Shown: piece by piece, positions 1-8,211 of the stretch | How the letters are laid out: each line of letters opens with the position of its first letter | Numbering within the stretch: the first letter of the stretch is position 1 | Source of the DNA: Mycolicibacterium rhodesiae NBB3 | GTDB lineage: Bacteria; Actinomycetota; Actinomycetes; Mycobacteriales; Mycobacteriaceae | Reading direction: 5' to 3' | NCBI RefSeq assembly: GCF_000230895.2 | Contig: NC_016604.1 | Span: forward strand, 992,001 to 1,056,000 | DNA length: 64,000 nt | Notes under the pieces: generated by a model | Databases searched by the model: none | What the model saw: only the letters and a program-made list of their open reading frames with translations | What the model was told of the DNA's origin: nothing | Program-made: the position numbers and the translations under genes

Positions 1-622
1 CCGCGACAGGCACGGCCTCGATGACGTTCTCCACGCCACCGCAGATGGCGACGTCGGCTTCGCCGAGGACGATGCCCTGCCAGGCCTCCGCGATCGCAGC
101 GGCGCCAGAGGCATCCGCAAGCACCGGCGACGTGATCCCCGCCCTGGCCTTGAGGTCCAACCCCACCGAGGCGGCCGGCGCGTTGGGCATGTGCATCTGC
201 ACCGCCAACGGGTTGGCCGCCCGCACGCCGCGTTCACGAAAATCGTCGTAAAGCTTGATCATCGCCTCGGTACTGGCGAGCGCCAGCCCGATCGAGACGA
301 GAAGGCGGCGGGTGTCCACTTCGGGCGACCCGGCGGCTTCCCACAGGCGTCGGCCCAACACCCGCGACATCTTCTGCATGTACGACAGCCGGCGCAGCTC
401 GACTCGGTCGAGGTACTGGTCGAACTCTTCGCGAAGCTCACCGCCGATGCGGACAGGCATGTTGTATTCATCGACGAACGGTTTGTCGAGTCTGCGGATC
501 CCGCTCTGCCCTTCCAGCAGTTGCTGCCAGGTGTCTTCCGCGTTGGTGGCAAGGGCATTAGTCGACGCCAAGGCGGTGACGACGACATCGGGAAGGCCGT
601 CGCCCGTAGTCTTACTCGACAT
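1..622 (-). CDS. KasA/KasB-like beta-ketoacyl-ACP synthase, 3' part outside window, catalytic Cys replaced by Asp
   Basis: The reverse strand reads 207 codons from ATG 622 to the window edge, so only the N-terminal half is seen. It follows mycobacterial KasA/KasB closely: LAVQMHMPN and VAICGGVE correspond to KasA LAVQMIMPN and VAVCGGVE. These family-1 condensing enzymes elongate meromycolic acyl chains on AcpM in the cytosol. At the nucleophile position KasA has SACSSGSEAIAHAW; here residues 168-181 read LADASGAAAIAEAW, so Asp170 (codon GAT) stands where the Cys should be. Without that Cys, normal acyl transfer is not expected. It may act as a chain-length-factor-like partner or a decarboxylating homologue. 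The catalytic His residues lie outside the window. A GAAGGA lies 12 nt before the start. Confidence 0.85.
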   Translation of the reverse strand, partial: MSSKTTGDGLPDVVVTALASTNALATNAEDTWQQLLEGQSGIRRLDKPFVDEYNMPVRIGGELREEFDQYLDRVELRRLSYMQKMSRVLGRRLWEAAGSPEVDTRRLLVSIGLALASTEAMIKLYDDFRERGVRAANPLAVQMHMPNAPAASVGLDLKARAGITSPVLADASGAAAIAEAWQGIVLGEADVAICGGVENVIEAVPVA

Positions 623-772
623 GGGGTACCAAAGTCCTTCACTCAGCTAGCTGACCTGGTCCAAATTCCCCAACTTATGAAGAATATGCGCCCTCGCAGC
701 GAGTTTTTCAACGGCTGCTCCATCGGCCACGTTGTCGCAGGCGAGTCGGACCCTCAGATCGTGGGACGCGCG

Positions 773-1246
773 CTAGAGGACTGACGGTGCCCCGTCGCGC
801 ATGCGTCCCGCCCACATCGCACTCTCGGCCTTCGCGACGCTCACCACGTTGCAGGCGGTCTCCCACTGCTGGCTGTCGCGGTCGGTATGCGCTGCCGGCA
901 GACCCGCCGCACTGCGCATGACCATCGAGCCGAGGTTGGGCGAGGTCATGTAAGGCACGACGAGCAGCTTCGCGCAGGTGCCACGGCCCTTCACCACCAT
1001 CAGGCGTGGACGTCGCGGTCCCGGCCTGTCGATCTTCCGGGTCCCGGTGACGATGGAATCGAGGTCCACCGGCCCGTCGGTGGGCGACCAGTTGATGCAG
1101 ATATCCACGATCTCGCCGAGCGGCGCATGCAGGACGCCGATCAACTCGGGCAGCTCCGAGGCGACCGAGCCGGTGTGTGGCCACCATGCCCCGTCGATGT
1201 CGGCGCCCAACTCGCGAGCGAGTACCAGTCGTACGGGGCGGGCCAT
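773..1246 (-). CDS. DUF5994 family protein
   Basis: A 157-residue cytosolic protein if it starts at ATG 1246. The region DIDGAWWPHTGS followed by SELPELIGVLH and a C-terminal RLMVVKGRGTCAKLLVVP is typical of the actinobacterial DUF5994 family, whose function is unknown. The frame is open further upstream to an ATG at 1417, but that extension lacks family similarity. A GTG at 1273 is another possible start. It faces the same way as the ketosynthase-like gene, with about 150 bp between them. No signal peptide or membrane segment is visible. Confidence 0.7.
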   Translation of the reverse strand: MARPVRLVLARELGADIDGAWWPHTGSVASELPELIGVLHAPLGEIVDICINWSPTDGPVDLDSIVTGTRKIDRPGPRRPRLMVVKGRGTCAKLLVVPYMTSPNLGSMVMRSAAGLPAAHTDRDSQQWETACNVVSVAKAESAMWAGRMRDGAPSVL

Positions 1247-1606
1247 TCGGCGCGTCCCCGAGAGACCGTTCACGCCGATGGTTTGGACTTGGGTGACTTC
1301 TTCTGGTCTTGATCCGAGAAAGCCGGCATCACCGTCGACTCGTTGGAAGTCGCTCGCTTCTCGACGATTTGGGGCTCGTACGGGTGTGAAAACAGGTCCG
1401 ACGAATCCATAGAACACGTCCTTAAAAAGTACGGGTGAACCCCATACATACGAATTGGGCGAACGGAGATCCGTTCGCAGGCAGATCGCGAGAGCAACGG
1501 AAAGAAGAAAGCTGGGCGAAACGGCCTAGCTCCAATTTACCCGATCATTGACGTCCGCAGGAACTTGCCTCCGTATTGGCGAAACCGGGGGCCCCTCAAA
1601 CGCGAT

Positions 1607-1636
1607 GTGGGCTGGTGGAGATTCCCACCAGCCCAC
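1607..1636 (-). terminator. Strong hairpin downstream of cspA
   Basis: A perfect 12-bp inverted repeat (GTGGGCTGGTGG at 1607-1618, CCACCAGCCCAC at 1625-1636) with a 6-nt loop lies 14 bp beyond the cspA stop. One more T-A pair (1606/1637) extends it. It fits a rho-independent type terminator, although a clear U-tract is missing, as is common in mycobacteria. Confidence 0.75.
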
Positions 1637-1650
1637 ACACGAAGATCTCG

Positions 1651-1854
1651 TTATACGGCGGTCACACCGACTGCCTGCGGGCCCTTGGCCCCCTGCTCGA
1701 CGGTGAATTCGACTCGCTGGTTCTCCTCGAGCGACTTGTACCCGCTGCCTTGGATCTCGCTGAAGTGGACGAACACGTCATCCGCTCCGCCATCCGGCGC
1801 GATAAAACCGAAGCCCTTGTCGCTGTTGAACCACTTCACAGTTCCCTGCGTCAT
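1651..1854 (-). CDS. cspA: Cold-shock protein CspA
   Basis: A 67-residue single cold-shock domain (OB-fold RNA chaperone) covering the whole protein. RNP1 KGFGFI and RNP2 VFVHFSEI are intact, and the start [10 protein letters not shown] is the family's usual N-terminus. It binds single-stranded RNA and DNA without strict sequence preference and melts mRNA structure. A purine-rich GAGAGAAG lies upstream of the ATG. A strong hairpin follows the stop codon, and more than 200 bp without another gene lie upstream, as usual for cold-shock genes with a long structured leader. Confidence 0.97.
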   Translation of the reverse strand: MTQGTVKWFNSDKGFGFIAPDGGADDVFVHFSEIQGSGYKSLEENQRVEFTVEQGAKGPQAVGVTAV

Positions 1855-2193
1855 ACTTTTCTACTTCTCTCATTGGAATTGGAATGTCGACAGACATCCT
1901 TCTAGAGGATAGCACGGTAACGCCTGTATCCGTATTCGATTGTGCTACACCACTTTTGGGGTGATATCCGATCTTGGTCGGCGAGTTCGAGGGATATGTC
2001 CATGTGGTCATATCGATTTCCTCTGGGCACGAACGCTTCTGAAGTCCCGCCGTCCCGCAGTCGATGAATGATTGCGACACGGTAACGGATGCGTACCCAT
2101 CAAGATCTCAGTAATCACATTCGTCCCGTTCGTCACTATCGTCACATCAGCCAGCTATGACGTCGATGGACGTCTCGCCCTGAAAGGTGTGAC
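1855..2193. promoter_or_regulatory. Gene-free region: cspA leader and promoter, and DUF4185 gene upstream region
   Basis: 339 bp without a credible gene, between divergent cspA (reverse) and the DUF4185 gene (forward). It is AT-richer than its surroundings. It probably holds the long 5' leader and promoter of cspA and the promoter of the forward gene. A small imperfect palindrome, CACCACTTTTGGGGTG, lies at about 1948-1963. I could not assign a confident -10/-35 pair on either strand. Confidence 0.4.
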
Positions 2194-3552
2194 ATGCCGC
2201 CGCGTCTGCTCATCGCATCGGTTTCGGTCGTATCGGCGACCGCACTCACGATCGCGATCGGCGTCCTGCCATCCGCATTAGCCGCCCCCTGCACCGGTGC
2301 CGCTGCGGGTATCCAACCTCCCGCGGCCTCGAACACCGGCGAGACCCCGGCGCTGCCAGGCGGCGGTCCACCGCGAGGGCAGCGGCCCACCGGTACCAAC
2401 GACGGCGCACCGCTGCCCAGCCTGGGCCAGGTGCCAGGGGTGTCTCCATCCGCCCAGATCGAGCAGCAGGCGGCGGTCGCGACCCCCGGCCAGCCGGTGC
2501 CCGATGCCAACCCCGTCCGGCCGCCCGCACCACCCGCCCCGCCGGCGCCGCCCGGCACATCGCTCGTTGGCTGGGTGACCGGACCGGAGAGTCCGAACAA
2601 CACGGTCAACCGGTTCGCCATCACCGGCACCGACCTCGGCATCATGTGGGACAACGGCAGCGGTGAGGTGCTGATGGCCTTCGGCGACACCTACGGGTAT
2701 TGCGGTGTGCGCGGCCAGCAGTGGCGCTACAACGTGTTGTTCCGCAGCAATGACCGCACGTTGTCCAACACTGTCACCGCGTCGAGCTCGCCCCTTTGGA
2801 CACAAGGACTTTCGAAGCAGATCATCAACAGCATCAAGTTCTCGCCGACGGAGAAGGGAATCATTCCGACGGCGGGCATCTCTGTCGGCGGCACCCAGTA
2901 TGTCAACTTCATGTCGATCAAGAGCTGGGACAGCGACGGTCGGTGGACGACGAACTACTCGGCCATCGCGGTGTCGCCCGACAACGGCGAACGTTGGGGT
3001 GTCTACCCGGACTCCGTGCGTCCGGCTTCGCCGAGCAGCACTGATCGCGTGCGCTACGTCGCAGGCAATGAGAACTTCCAGCAGGGAGCGTTTCTCAAGC
3101 CTGGGCCCGGTGATCCCTACATCTATTCGTTCGGCACCCCCTCGGGGCGTGGGGGTGCCGCATTCCTTTCGCGGGTGCTGCCGGCCGGTGTGCCCGACCT
3201 TCGCCGGTACGAATACTGGAGTTCGAACACCAACTCGTGGGTGCCGGGCAATCCAGGTGCTGCGACACCGGTGATTCCCGGACCGGTCAGCGAAATGTCG
3301 GCACAGTTCAACACCTACCTCAACCAGTATCTGGTGCTCTACGGCAACGGTGCCAACGACATGGTCATGCGGACCGCGCCCGCGCCGCAGGGGCCGTGGA
3401 GTCCGGAGCGGCTGATCGTGCCGTCGATGCAGTTCCCCGGCGGCATCTACGCCCCGTTCCTGCATCCGTGGTCGACGGGCAAGGAGTTGTACTACAACGT
3501 GTCGCTGTGGTCGGCGTACAACGTGATGTTGATGAGAACGGTTCTGCCGTAA
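2194..3552 (+). CDS. Secreted DUF4185 protein, putative endo-D-arabinanase (GH183)
   Basis: 452 residues: a signal peptide (about 1-30, ending SALAAP), a low-complexity Pro/Gly/Ala linker to about residue 125, then a DUF4185 domain to the C-terminus (GDTYGYCGV, YVNFMSIKSW, GGIYAPFLHPW). DUF4185 proteins of mycobacteria, including Rv3707c and Rv1754c, have been assigned to glycoside hydrolase family GH183 and cleave the D-arabinan of arabinogalactan and lipoarabinomannan. This protein therefore probably acts outside the membrane in cell-wall arabinan turnover; activity is inferred from family only. The next gene, a Tat-exported amidase, also looks like a wall hydrolase. Confidence 0.88.
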   Translation: MPPRLLIASVSVVSATALTIAIGVLPSALAAPCTGAAAGIQPPAASNTGETPALPGGGPPRGQRPTGTNDGAPLPSLGQVPGVSPSAQIEQQAAVATPGQPVPDANPVRPPAPPAPPAPPGTSLVGWVTGPESPNNTVNRFAITGTDLGIMWDNGSGEVLMAFGDTYGYCGVRGQQWRYNVLFRSNDRTLSNTVTASSSPLWTQGLSKQIINSIKFSPTEKGIIPTAGISVGGTQYVNFMSIKSWDSDGRWTTNYSAIAVSPDNGERWGVYPDSVRPASPSSTDRVRYVAGNENFQQGAFLKPGPGDPYIYSFGTPSGRGGAAFLSRVLPAGVPDLRRYEYWSSNTNSWVPGNPGAATPVIPGPVSEMSAQFNTYLNQYLVLYGNGANDMVMRTAPAPQGPWSPERLIVPSMQFPGGIYAPFLHPWSTGKELYYNVSLWSAYNVMLMRTVLP

Positions 3553-3690
3553 CCGCTGTTTGGTGGTCCCTTTCTCGGCCCTATGCGCCAGTTTGATGTC
3601 ACGGCTGTTCATATGGCGTTCGGTACCTGCTCCACAGCCGTGACGTCAATCTCGCCGCCAGCACCGCAGCGGTTACCTATGGTGGCGGGC

Positions 3691-4425
3691 ATGGGCTTGG
3701 TTCGACCGTCCGACAACGGCGGGGACTGCACGCGTCGTCGGCTGCTGCAGTGGGCAGGGACCGCCGGGCTGGCAGTCGCCGCCGCAAGTGTGGCGCACCC
3801 CGCCGCGACGGCGGCGCCGACAGTCGATCCCGCGTCGCGCGTGGTGTTGTGCCGTGATGCCTGGGGCGCACAGCCCGCCCGTCCCGGCGGTACGCCCAAC
3901 ACGCCGGTCCGCTTGACGGTCCACCACACCGAGGTGGTTCTCGGCGACAACGCCAACGCACCTGAACGGCTGCGCCAGCACCAGCGCTACCACCAGGACA
4001 CCCAGGGCTGGATCGACATCGCCTATCACTACAGCGTCGACCGCAACGGCAACATCTATCAGCTGCGTGACCCTCACCTGGTCGGCGATACCGCAACCAC
4101 ATACGATCCGGCAGGCCACTTTCTGGTCGTCTGCGAGGGAGACTTCGACAAGGAAGCGGTGTCCGAGGACCAGCTGAACGGAACAGCGCTGATATTCGCC
4201 TGGGCTGCACAGCAATTCGGTATCCCCACGTCGACTCTCAAGGGTCACCGAGATTTCGCTCCGAGTACGACGTGTCCCGGCACCAGCCTCTACGACCACG
4301 TCGCGTCGGGTGACCTCCAGAGTCGTGCCGACAGCCTGTTGGCCAATGGGCCAGTCGACCTCCCGACGATCTGCGGGCCCGAGGCGGACGAGATCATCAC
4401 GGCCATCGAAGCAGGCCGGCGCTAG
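3691..4425 (+). CDS. Tat-exported N-acetylmuramoyl-L-alanine amidase / PGRP-type (Amidase_2)
   Basis: About 244 residues from ATG 3691; ATG 3679 is an alternative. The N-terminus carries a twin-arginine motif (TRRRLLQWAG) and a hydrophobic stretch ending near AATAAP, pointing to Tat export. The rest is an Amidase_2 fold: VHHTEV supplies the first zinc His, YHYSVDRNGNIYQLRD is the conserved core, KGHRDF the second His and TTCPG the Cys ligand. Enzymes of this family cut the bond between N-acetylmuramate and L-Ala in peptidoglycan. It resembles M. tuberculosis Rv3594 in type. It follows the DUF4185 gene on the same strand after about 140 bp. Confidence 0.85.
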   Translation: MGLVRPSDNGGDCTRRRLLQWAGTAGLAVAAASVAHPAATAAPTVDPASRVVLCRDAWGAQPARPGGTPNTPVRLTVHHTEVVLGDNANAPERLRQHQRYHQDTQGWIDIAYHYSVDRNGNIYQLRDPHLVGDTATTYDPAGHFLVVCEGDFDKEAVSEDQLNGTALIFAWAAQQFGIPTSTLKGHRDFAPSTTCPGTSLYDHVASGDLQSRADSLLANGPVDLPTICGPEADEIITAIEAGRR

Positions 4426-4427
4426 CC

Positions 4428-5048
4428 CTACCGGGGCCCGTCGACCTCGTAGGTACCGGCGTCGTCCCGGAAGACCACCTGCACTTTGCGTTTCGCACCG
4501 TTGATCGTCACGTCACACGAGAAACCCTCGCCCTGCTTGACCTCCGGATCCTTGCCGCCGTTGCACTTGACCGACGAGACCTGGTTGGCGCCATAACCGT
4601 TGATCGGATCGCTGAGAATTTGCTTCACTCCGGCCTCAGCCTTGCCGACGTCGAGAACGGTTCCGCTTCCGAAGGATCCGGTGACCCACAGACCACCGAC
4701 AAGCGCGAGGGCGCCGATCACGGCGACGGCAAAGATCACGCCCGCGATCATCGGTGCACGCGATGGCTGCGACTTCGGCGGCAACGAGGCGGGCGGCTGC
4801 TGCTGAGGCTGTTGGTAGTACTGCTGCTGCGGCCATGCCGGCTGCTGAGGTGGTCCCGGTTGCCAACCGTGCTGTTGCGGCGGCGGCTGGTACGGGGGTC
4901 GCTGGGGTGGCGGGTATTGCGGTTGGTGCGCCGGCGCAGGATATGACGGCCGCTGGGGTGGCGGGTAGGGCGATCGACCGGGCGATGGCGCACCGCCGGG
5001 ACGCTGCCACCACGGCTGCCCTGAACCCTGATCCGGCGGGCCGGTCAT
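4428..5048 (-). CDS. Membrane protein with Pro/Gln-rich N-terminus and DUF4333 domain
   Basis: 206 residues from ATG 5048. Residues 1-95 are extremely rich in Pro, Gln and Tyr (YPPPQRP-type repeats), followed by one membrane helix (about 103-125, IAGVIFAVAVIGALALVGGLWV) and an external DUF4333 domain with two cysteines (VKCNGG, FSCDVTING). The function of DUF4333 is unknown. The start codon overlaps the stop codon of the upstream lipoprotein protease (ATGA at 5045-5048), implying translational coupling and a shared mRNA. An ATG 18 nt upstream is less likely for that reason. Confidence 0.85.
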   Translation of the reverse strand: MTGPPDQGSGQPWWQRPGGAPSPGRSPYPPPQRPSYPAPAHQPQYPPPQRPPYQPPPQQHGWQPGPPQQPAWPQQQYYQQPQQQPPASLPPKSQPSRAPMIAGVIFAVAVIGALALVGGLWVTGSFGSGTVLDVGKAEAGVKQILSDPINGYGANQVSSVKCNGGKDPEVKQGEGFSCDVTINGAKRKVQVVFRDDAGTYEVDGPR

Positions 5049-6481
5049 GAGAACCGCTCGAAGCACTCGTCGGTTCGGCTGGACAGCCCGAGCCGATAGG
5101 CCAGGATCCGCGAGAACCCCGCGGGCGCCGTGACCCCGTTCACGTCGCTGGCGGCCAGGCCGTTGGACAGCAGCCCGGCCACCGCCTCGTCGGTGTCCCC
5201 GGGGGACAGGACGAAATCGGCGCCGGACGCGCTGGTCATCTGGCCCTGCGCCACGCCGGTCAGACAGGCCGTGCGCAAGGCCGCTATGGGCGTATCGATT
5301 TTGACGCCACGCTCCTTCTGCACGGCCAACACGTACCGAGACGTCACCATCGACAGCGCGGTGTTGTCGCCTTGAACCAGAACCTCGTCCTCATCCTCGT
5401 TCTTGGGTTTACCGGCCGCCTCCAGCGCAGGCATGTCCACGAAGATCTTGTTGGAGTCCGGACAGTACGACGTCGGTTCGGTGACCGTCGCTCCCGCACA
5501 TTGCGCACGATCGGTGGTCAGTGTCGGTTTCGCGTCCGGCTCAAATGTCTTGTCCAGCACCTCGATCAACTTCGTCAGGGTGTCGTCGTTGATCGGGCTG
5601 TCCAGCGATTGGGTGTCGTACCCGGACGTCACGTTTTCCGGGAGATCGCCCTGGCGCCTGGTGATCTCATCCATGTCGATGGCTGCGCACTGGTCCGCGC
5701 CGCCGGTGAAACCCAGCTGGAAGGCGCTGACCCGGTCCAGCGCCGAGCCGTGCGGGTCCCCCGACGGACCGCCTTCGAGCCGGTCCCGGATGTAGATCAC
5801 GCCGGCGAGCACATGGTTGAGGCCGTCGCCGGTGCTCAACGTGAATCGCGGCGAATCTCCGGCCGCCACCCAGTGCAGATATACGCCCGCGAAGCAGTCG
5901 GCCTGCTGTTCTCTCACCAGGCCGGGAGTTTCGTCATTGGCGAGTCCCGCCATCCACTGCAGTGCATGTCCGTACTCGTGGGCGATCACCCCGACGACAC
6001 CCATATCGCCGAAGTACTGCTGCGCAACCGGCAGGAAGACGCCGCGGTCCCAGATCATCGTGTTGAGGTTGAAGCAGAACGCGGCGTTGGGCGCCTGGTA
6101 CACATCCGATCCGCACAGCGGCGGCGTATTCGGATCCGTTGAATCGTAGGAGATCAAGGTGGCCACCGGTACGAATTCGCCGGGCAGATAGTTCGCGTAG
6201 TTCTTGGCCCAGAAATCCTGAATGTCATTGACCGACAACAACGCCAACCGATCCATCGGACCGTTGTCGGTCTGCTCGACGGTTCCCTCGGGTTCTGGCG
6301 CATTCGGCCGGGGCCCACTCGGCCCCTCGGTGACGGGTAGGCCACCGACCCGTTCGGGGTTGAAGAGCATGGACGTCGCCCGGCCGTCCACCACGGTCGA
6401 TGTGCAGGCCGTCAGCAGCATCGCCGCGCATACGACGGCGATCACGGACCTCGCGGCGCGGCCGGGCACCAGGACGTTCAC
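5045..6481 (-). CDS. Lipoprotein zinc metallopeptidase, LpqM-like
   Basis: 478 residues. A lipoprotein signal peptide ends in LLTAC (lipid-anchored Cys26). The zinc motif HEYGH is at residues 168-172, and the third ligand is probably Glu191 in REQQADCFAG, giving a gluzincin arrangement as in the neutral zinc metallopeptidase (YpfJ-like) family. Several Cys pairs fit an exported protein. Size and layout match mycobacterial LpqM (Rv0419), a lipoprotein peptidase implicated in donor function in M. smegmatis conjugation; orthology is not proven. Its stop overlaps the start of the DUF4333 gene. Confidence 0.85.
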   Translation of the reverse strand: MNVLVPGRAARSVIAVVCAAMLLTACTSTVVDGRATSMLFNPERVGGLPVTEGPSGPRPNAPEPEGTVEQTDNGPMDRLALLSVNDIQDFWAKNYANYLPGEFVPVATLISYDSTDPNTPPLCGSDVYQAPNAAFCFNLNTMIWDRGVFLPVAQQYFGDMGVVGVIAHEYGHALQWMAGLANDETPGLVREQQADCFAGVYLHWVAAGDSPRFTLSTGDGLNHVLAGVIYIRDRLEGGPSGDPHGSALDRVSAFQLGFTGGADQCAAIDMDEITRRQGDLPENVTSGYDTQSLDSPINDDTLTKLIEVLDKTFEPDAKPTLTTDRAQCAGATVTEPTSYCPDSNKIFVDMPALEAAGKPKNEDEDEVLVQGDNTALSMVTSRYVLAVQKERGVKIDTPIAALRTACLTGVAQGQMTSASGADFVLSPGDTDEAVAGLLSNGLAASDVNGVTAPAGFSRILAYRLGLSSRTDECFERFS

Positions 6482-6594
6482 TCGCGATTACTCCTCGTCG
6501 TTCCCACGTGTCGTGCCTACTTTGCCTTCTCGATCACATTTCGGCAGAAGGAATACGCGAACATTCTGCTCACGCGCGACGGATACTCGTCGAG

Positions 6595-6612
6595 AAGGAG
6601 GAGATCGCGGTG
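6595..6612 (+). promoter_or_regulatory. Ribosome binding site that sets a GTG start for the kinase
   Basis: AAGGAGG at 6595-6601 lies 8 nt before GTG 6610. This near-perfect Shine-Dalgarno supports GTG 6610 over the longer open frame (from 6400) and over ATG 6640. Confidence 0.75.
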
Positions 6613-8211
6613 GCGTCAGGGAGCTCACGTGTCGGCCAGATGTTCGGCCACTACAGACTCACCGGGCTGCTCGGGCGCGGCGGCATGGGCGAGGTCTACC
6701 GAGCGGAAGACACCCACAAGGGCCGCACGGTCGCGCTGAAAATTCTCGCCGAGCAGTTCTGGCAGGACGAGAAGTTCAGGACACGCTTCCAGCGCGAATC
6801 ACGCGCGGCCGCTGTTCTGCAGGAACCCCACGTGATTCCCATCCACGACTGGGGCGAGATCGACGGGCACCCCTACATCGACATGCGACTCGTCGAGGGC
6901 CAGACGTTGCAGGAACTGCTCAGCGACGGGCCGCTGGCGCCCGCCCGCGCGACGTTCATCATCGGCGGGGTCGCCGCAGCCCTCGATGCCGCACACGCCG
7001 CGGGTCTGATCCACCGGGACGTCAAGCCGCAGAACATCATCGTCACGCCGTCGGATTTCCCATACCTCGTGGATTTCGGCATCGCCGAAGCCAAGGGGGA
7101 AAGCGGTTTGACGAACACCGGAATGCAGATCGGCACCTTTGCCTACATGGCTCCCGAGCGGTTCCGCGACCGGGAGGCCACACCGGCGGTCGACGTGTAC
7201 GCACTCGCGTGCGTCCTCTACGAAACCCTCACGGGCGTCGCACCGTTCGCGTCGGGCAGCCTCGAGCAGATCATGACCGCGCATCTGTTCACTCCGCCGC
7301 CTCAGCCCAGCCTCGCGAACCGGCGGTTGTCGCCGGCGTTCGACGATGTCATCGCCCGCGGCATGGCCAAGGAGCCCGACGACCGCTACGGAAGCTGCGG
7401 TGCGCTCGGGCGAGCGACACAGCGAGCACTGGAATCGGACACGATCGTCGAATCGGCACCGAGGCCGACGGCGCAGGCGCCGCCCTATCGTCCCACCGGT
7501 TATGAGGGATTCGCGGGGCCGACGGTCCAGCGGCCGACCGATGTCGCACCGCCTCAGCCGTCGTACGGCGGTGCTCCGTCCTACGTCCCTGCGCCCTCGT
7601 ACAACACTCCGCCCCCGTCGCCCTCACCGGCGGCACCCGCTGGTGCGTCACGCAAATGGTTGATGCCGGTCATCGCTGCGGTCGTCGCGGTGCTGGTGTT
7701 GGGAGGCATCGGGATCACCATCGGCATGCTGAGCAACGACGACAGCACACCGACCCCAACCGAGCCCGACACACCCGATGCGCAGCGACCCGGCACCAAT
7801 ACGGATACCAAGGGCCCGACATCCGATGCGCCGACACCCACGCAGGATCCGCTGGCCGTCGGTTCACCGCCCCCGCCCCCGCTGGTCGGCAATGACACCA
7901 GCGCCAACCCGCAGAGCTGCACAGGGGATTATTCGTTCGACGGGCGCAACGACGTCGGCACGCATGCCCGTAGGGGTTCGGCCGACACGTCCTGCCTGTT
8001 CACCGAAAGTGTCCTGAACTCGTACTGGCAGAAATACGGCGACGCCACCCGCGACCTTCGAAAGGTGTCGGCGCCCGGCGCCGTCGACTGTCGGTCGATT
8101 CCGGGAATCCCCTGCGACGGGCCGAATTTCGTGATGGAGTGCCAAGCCCGTCCCGGCAATGCCTACATCACCTGCACGGGCGGCCGGGACGCCGTCGTCT
8201 ACCTGTACTAG
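6610..8211 (+). CDS. Transmembrane Ser/Thr protein kinase (PknE/F/H type)
   Basis: 533 residues. The cytoplasmic kinase domain (about 12-275) has the glycine loop LGRGGMGEVY (21-30), Lys44 in VALKIL, the catalytic loop HRDVKPQN (135-142), DFG (155-157) and APERF, so it should be active. A Pro-rich juxtamembrane linker (280-345) leads to one membrane helix (about 350-374) and an external domain of about 160 residues containing four cysteines in its last 120. That sensor domain is reminiscent of PknH-type extracellular domains but I do not assign a ligand. It is convergent with the serine-hydrolase-like gene, overlapping its end by 4 bp. Confidence 0.93.
   Translation: MASGSSRVGQMFGHYRLTGLLGRGGMGEVYRAEDTHKGRTVALKILAEQFWQDEKFRTRFQRESRAAAVLQEPHVIPIHDWGEIDGHPYIDMRLVEGQTLQELLSDGPLAPARATFIIGGVAAALDAAHAAGLIHRDVKPQNIIVTPSDFPYLVDFGIAEAKGESGLTNTGMQIGTFAYMAPERFRDREATPAVDVYALACVLYETLTGVAPFASGSLEQIMTAHLFTPPPQPSLANRRLSPAFDDVIARGMAKEPDDRYGSCGALGRATQRALESDTIVESAPRPTAQAPPYRPTGYEGFAGPTVQRPTDVAPPQPSYGGAPSYVPAPSYNTPPPSPSPAAPAGASRKWLMPVIAAVVAVLVLGGIGITIGMLSNDDSTPTPTEPDTPDAQRPGTNTDTKGPTSDAPTPTQDPLAVGSPPPPPLVGNDTSANPQSCTGDYSFDGRNDVGTHARRGSADTSCLFTESVLNSYWQKYGDATRDLRKVSAPGAVDCRSIPGIPCDGPNFVMECQARPGNAYITCTGGRDAVVYLY

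Noticed and set aside
2278-3612. Long reverse-strand open frame across the DUF4185 gene
   Set aside because: It is a shadow of the forward gene. Its product is Arg/His-rich and lacks domain patterns, while the forward frame has a signal peptide and family motifs.
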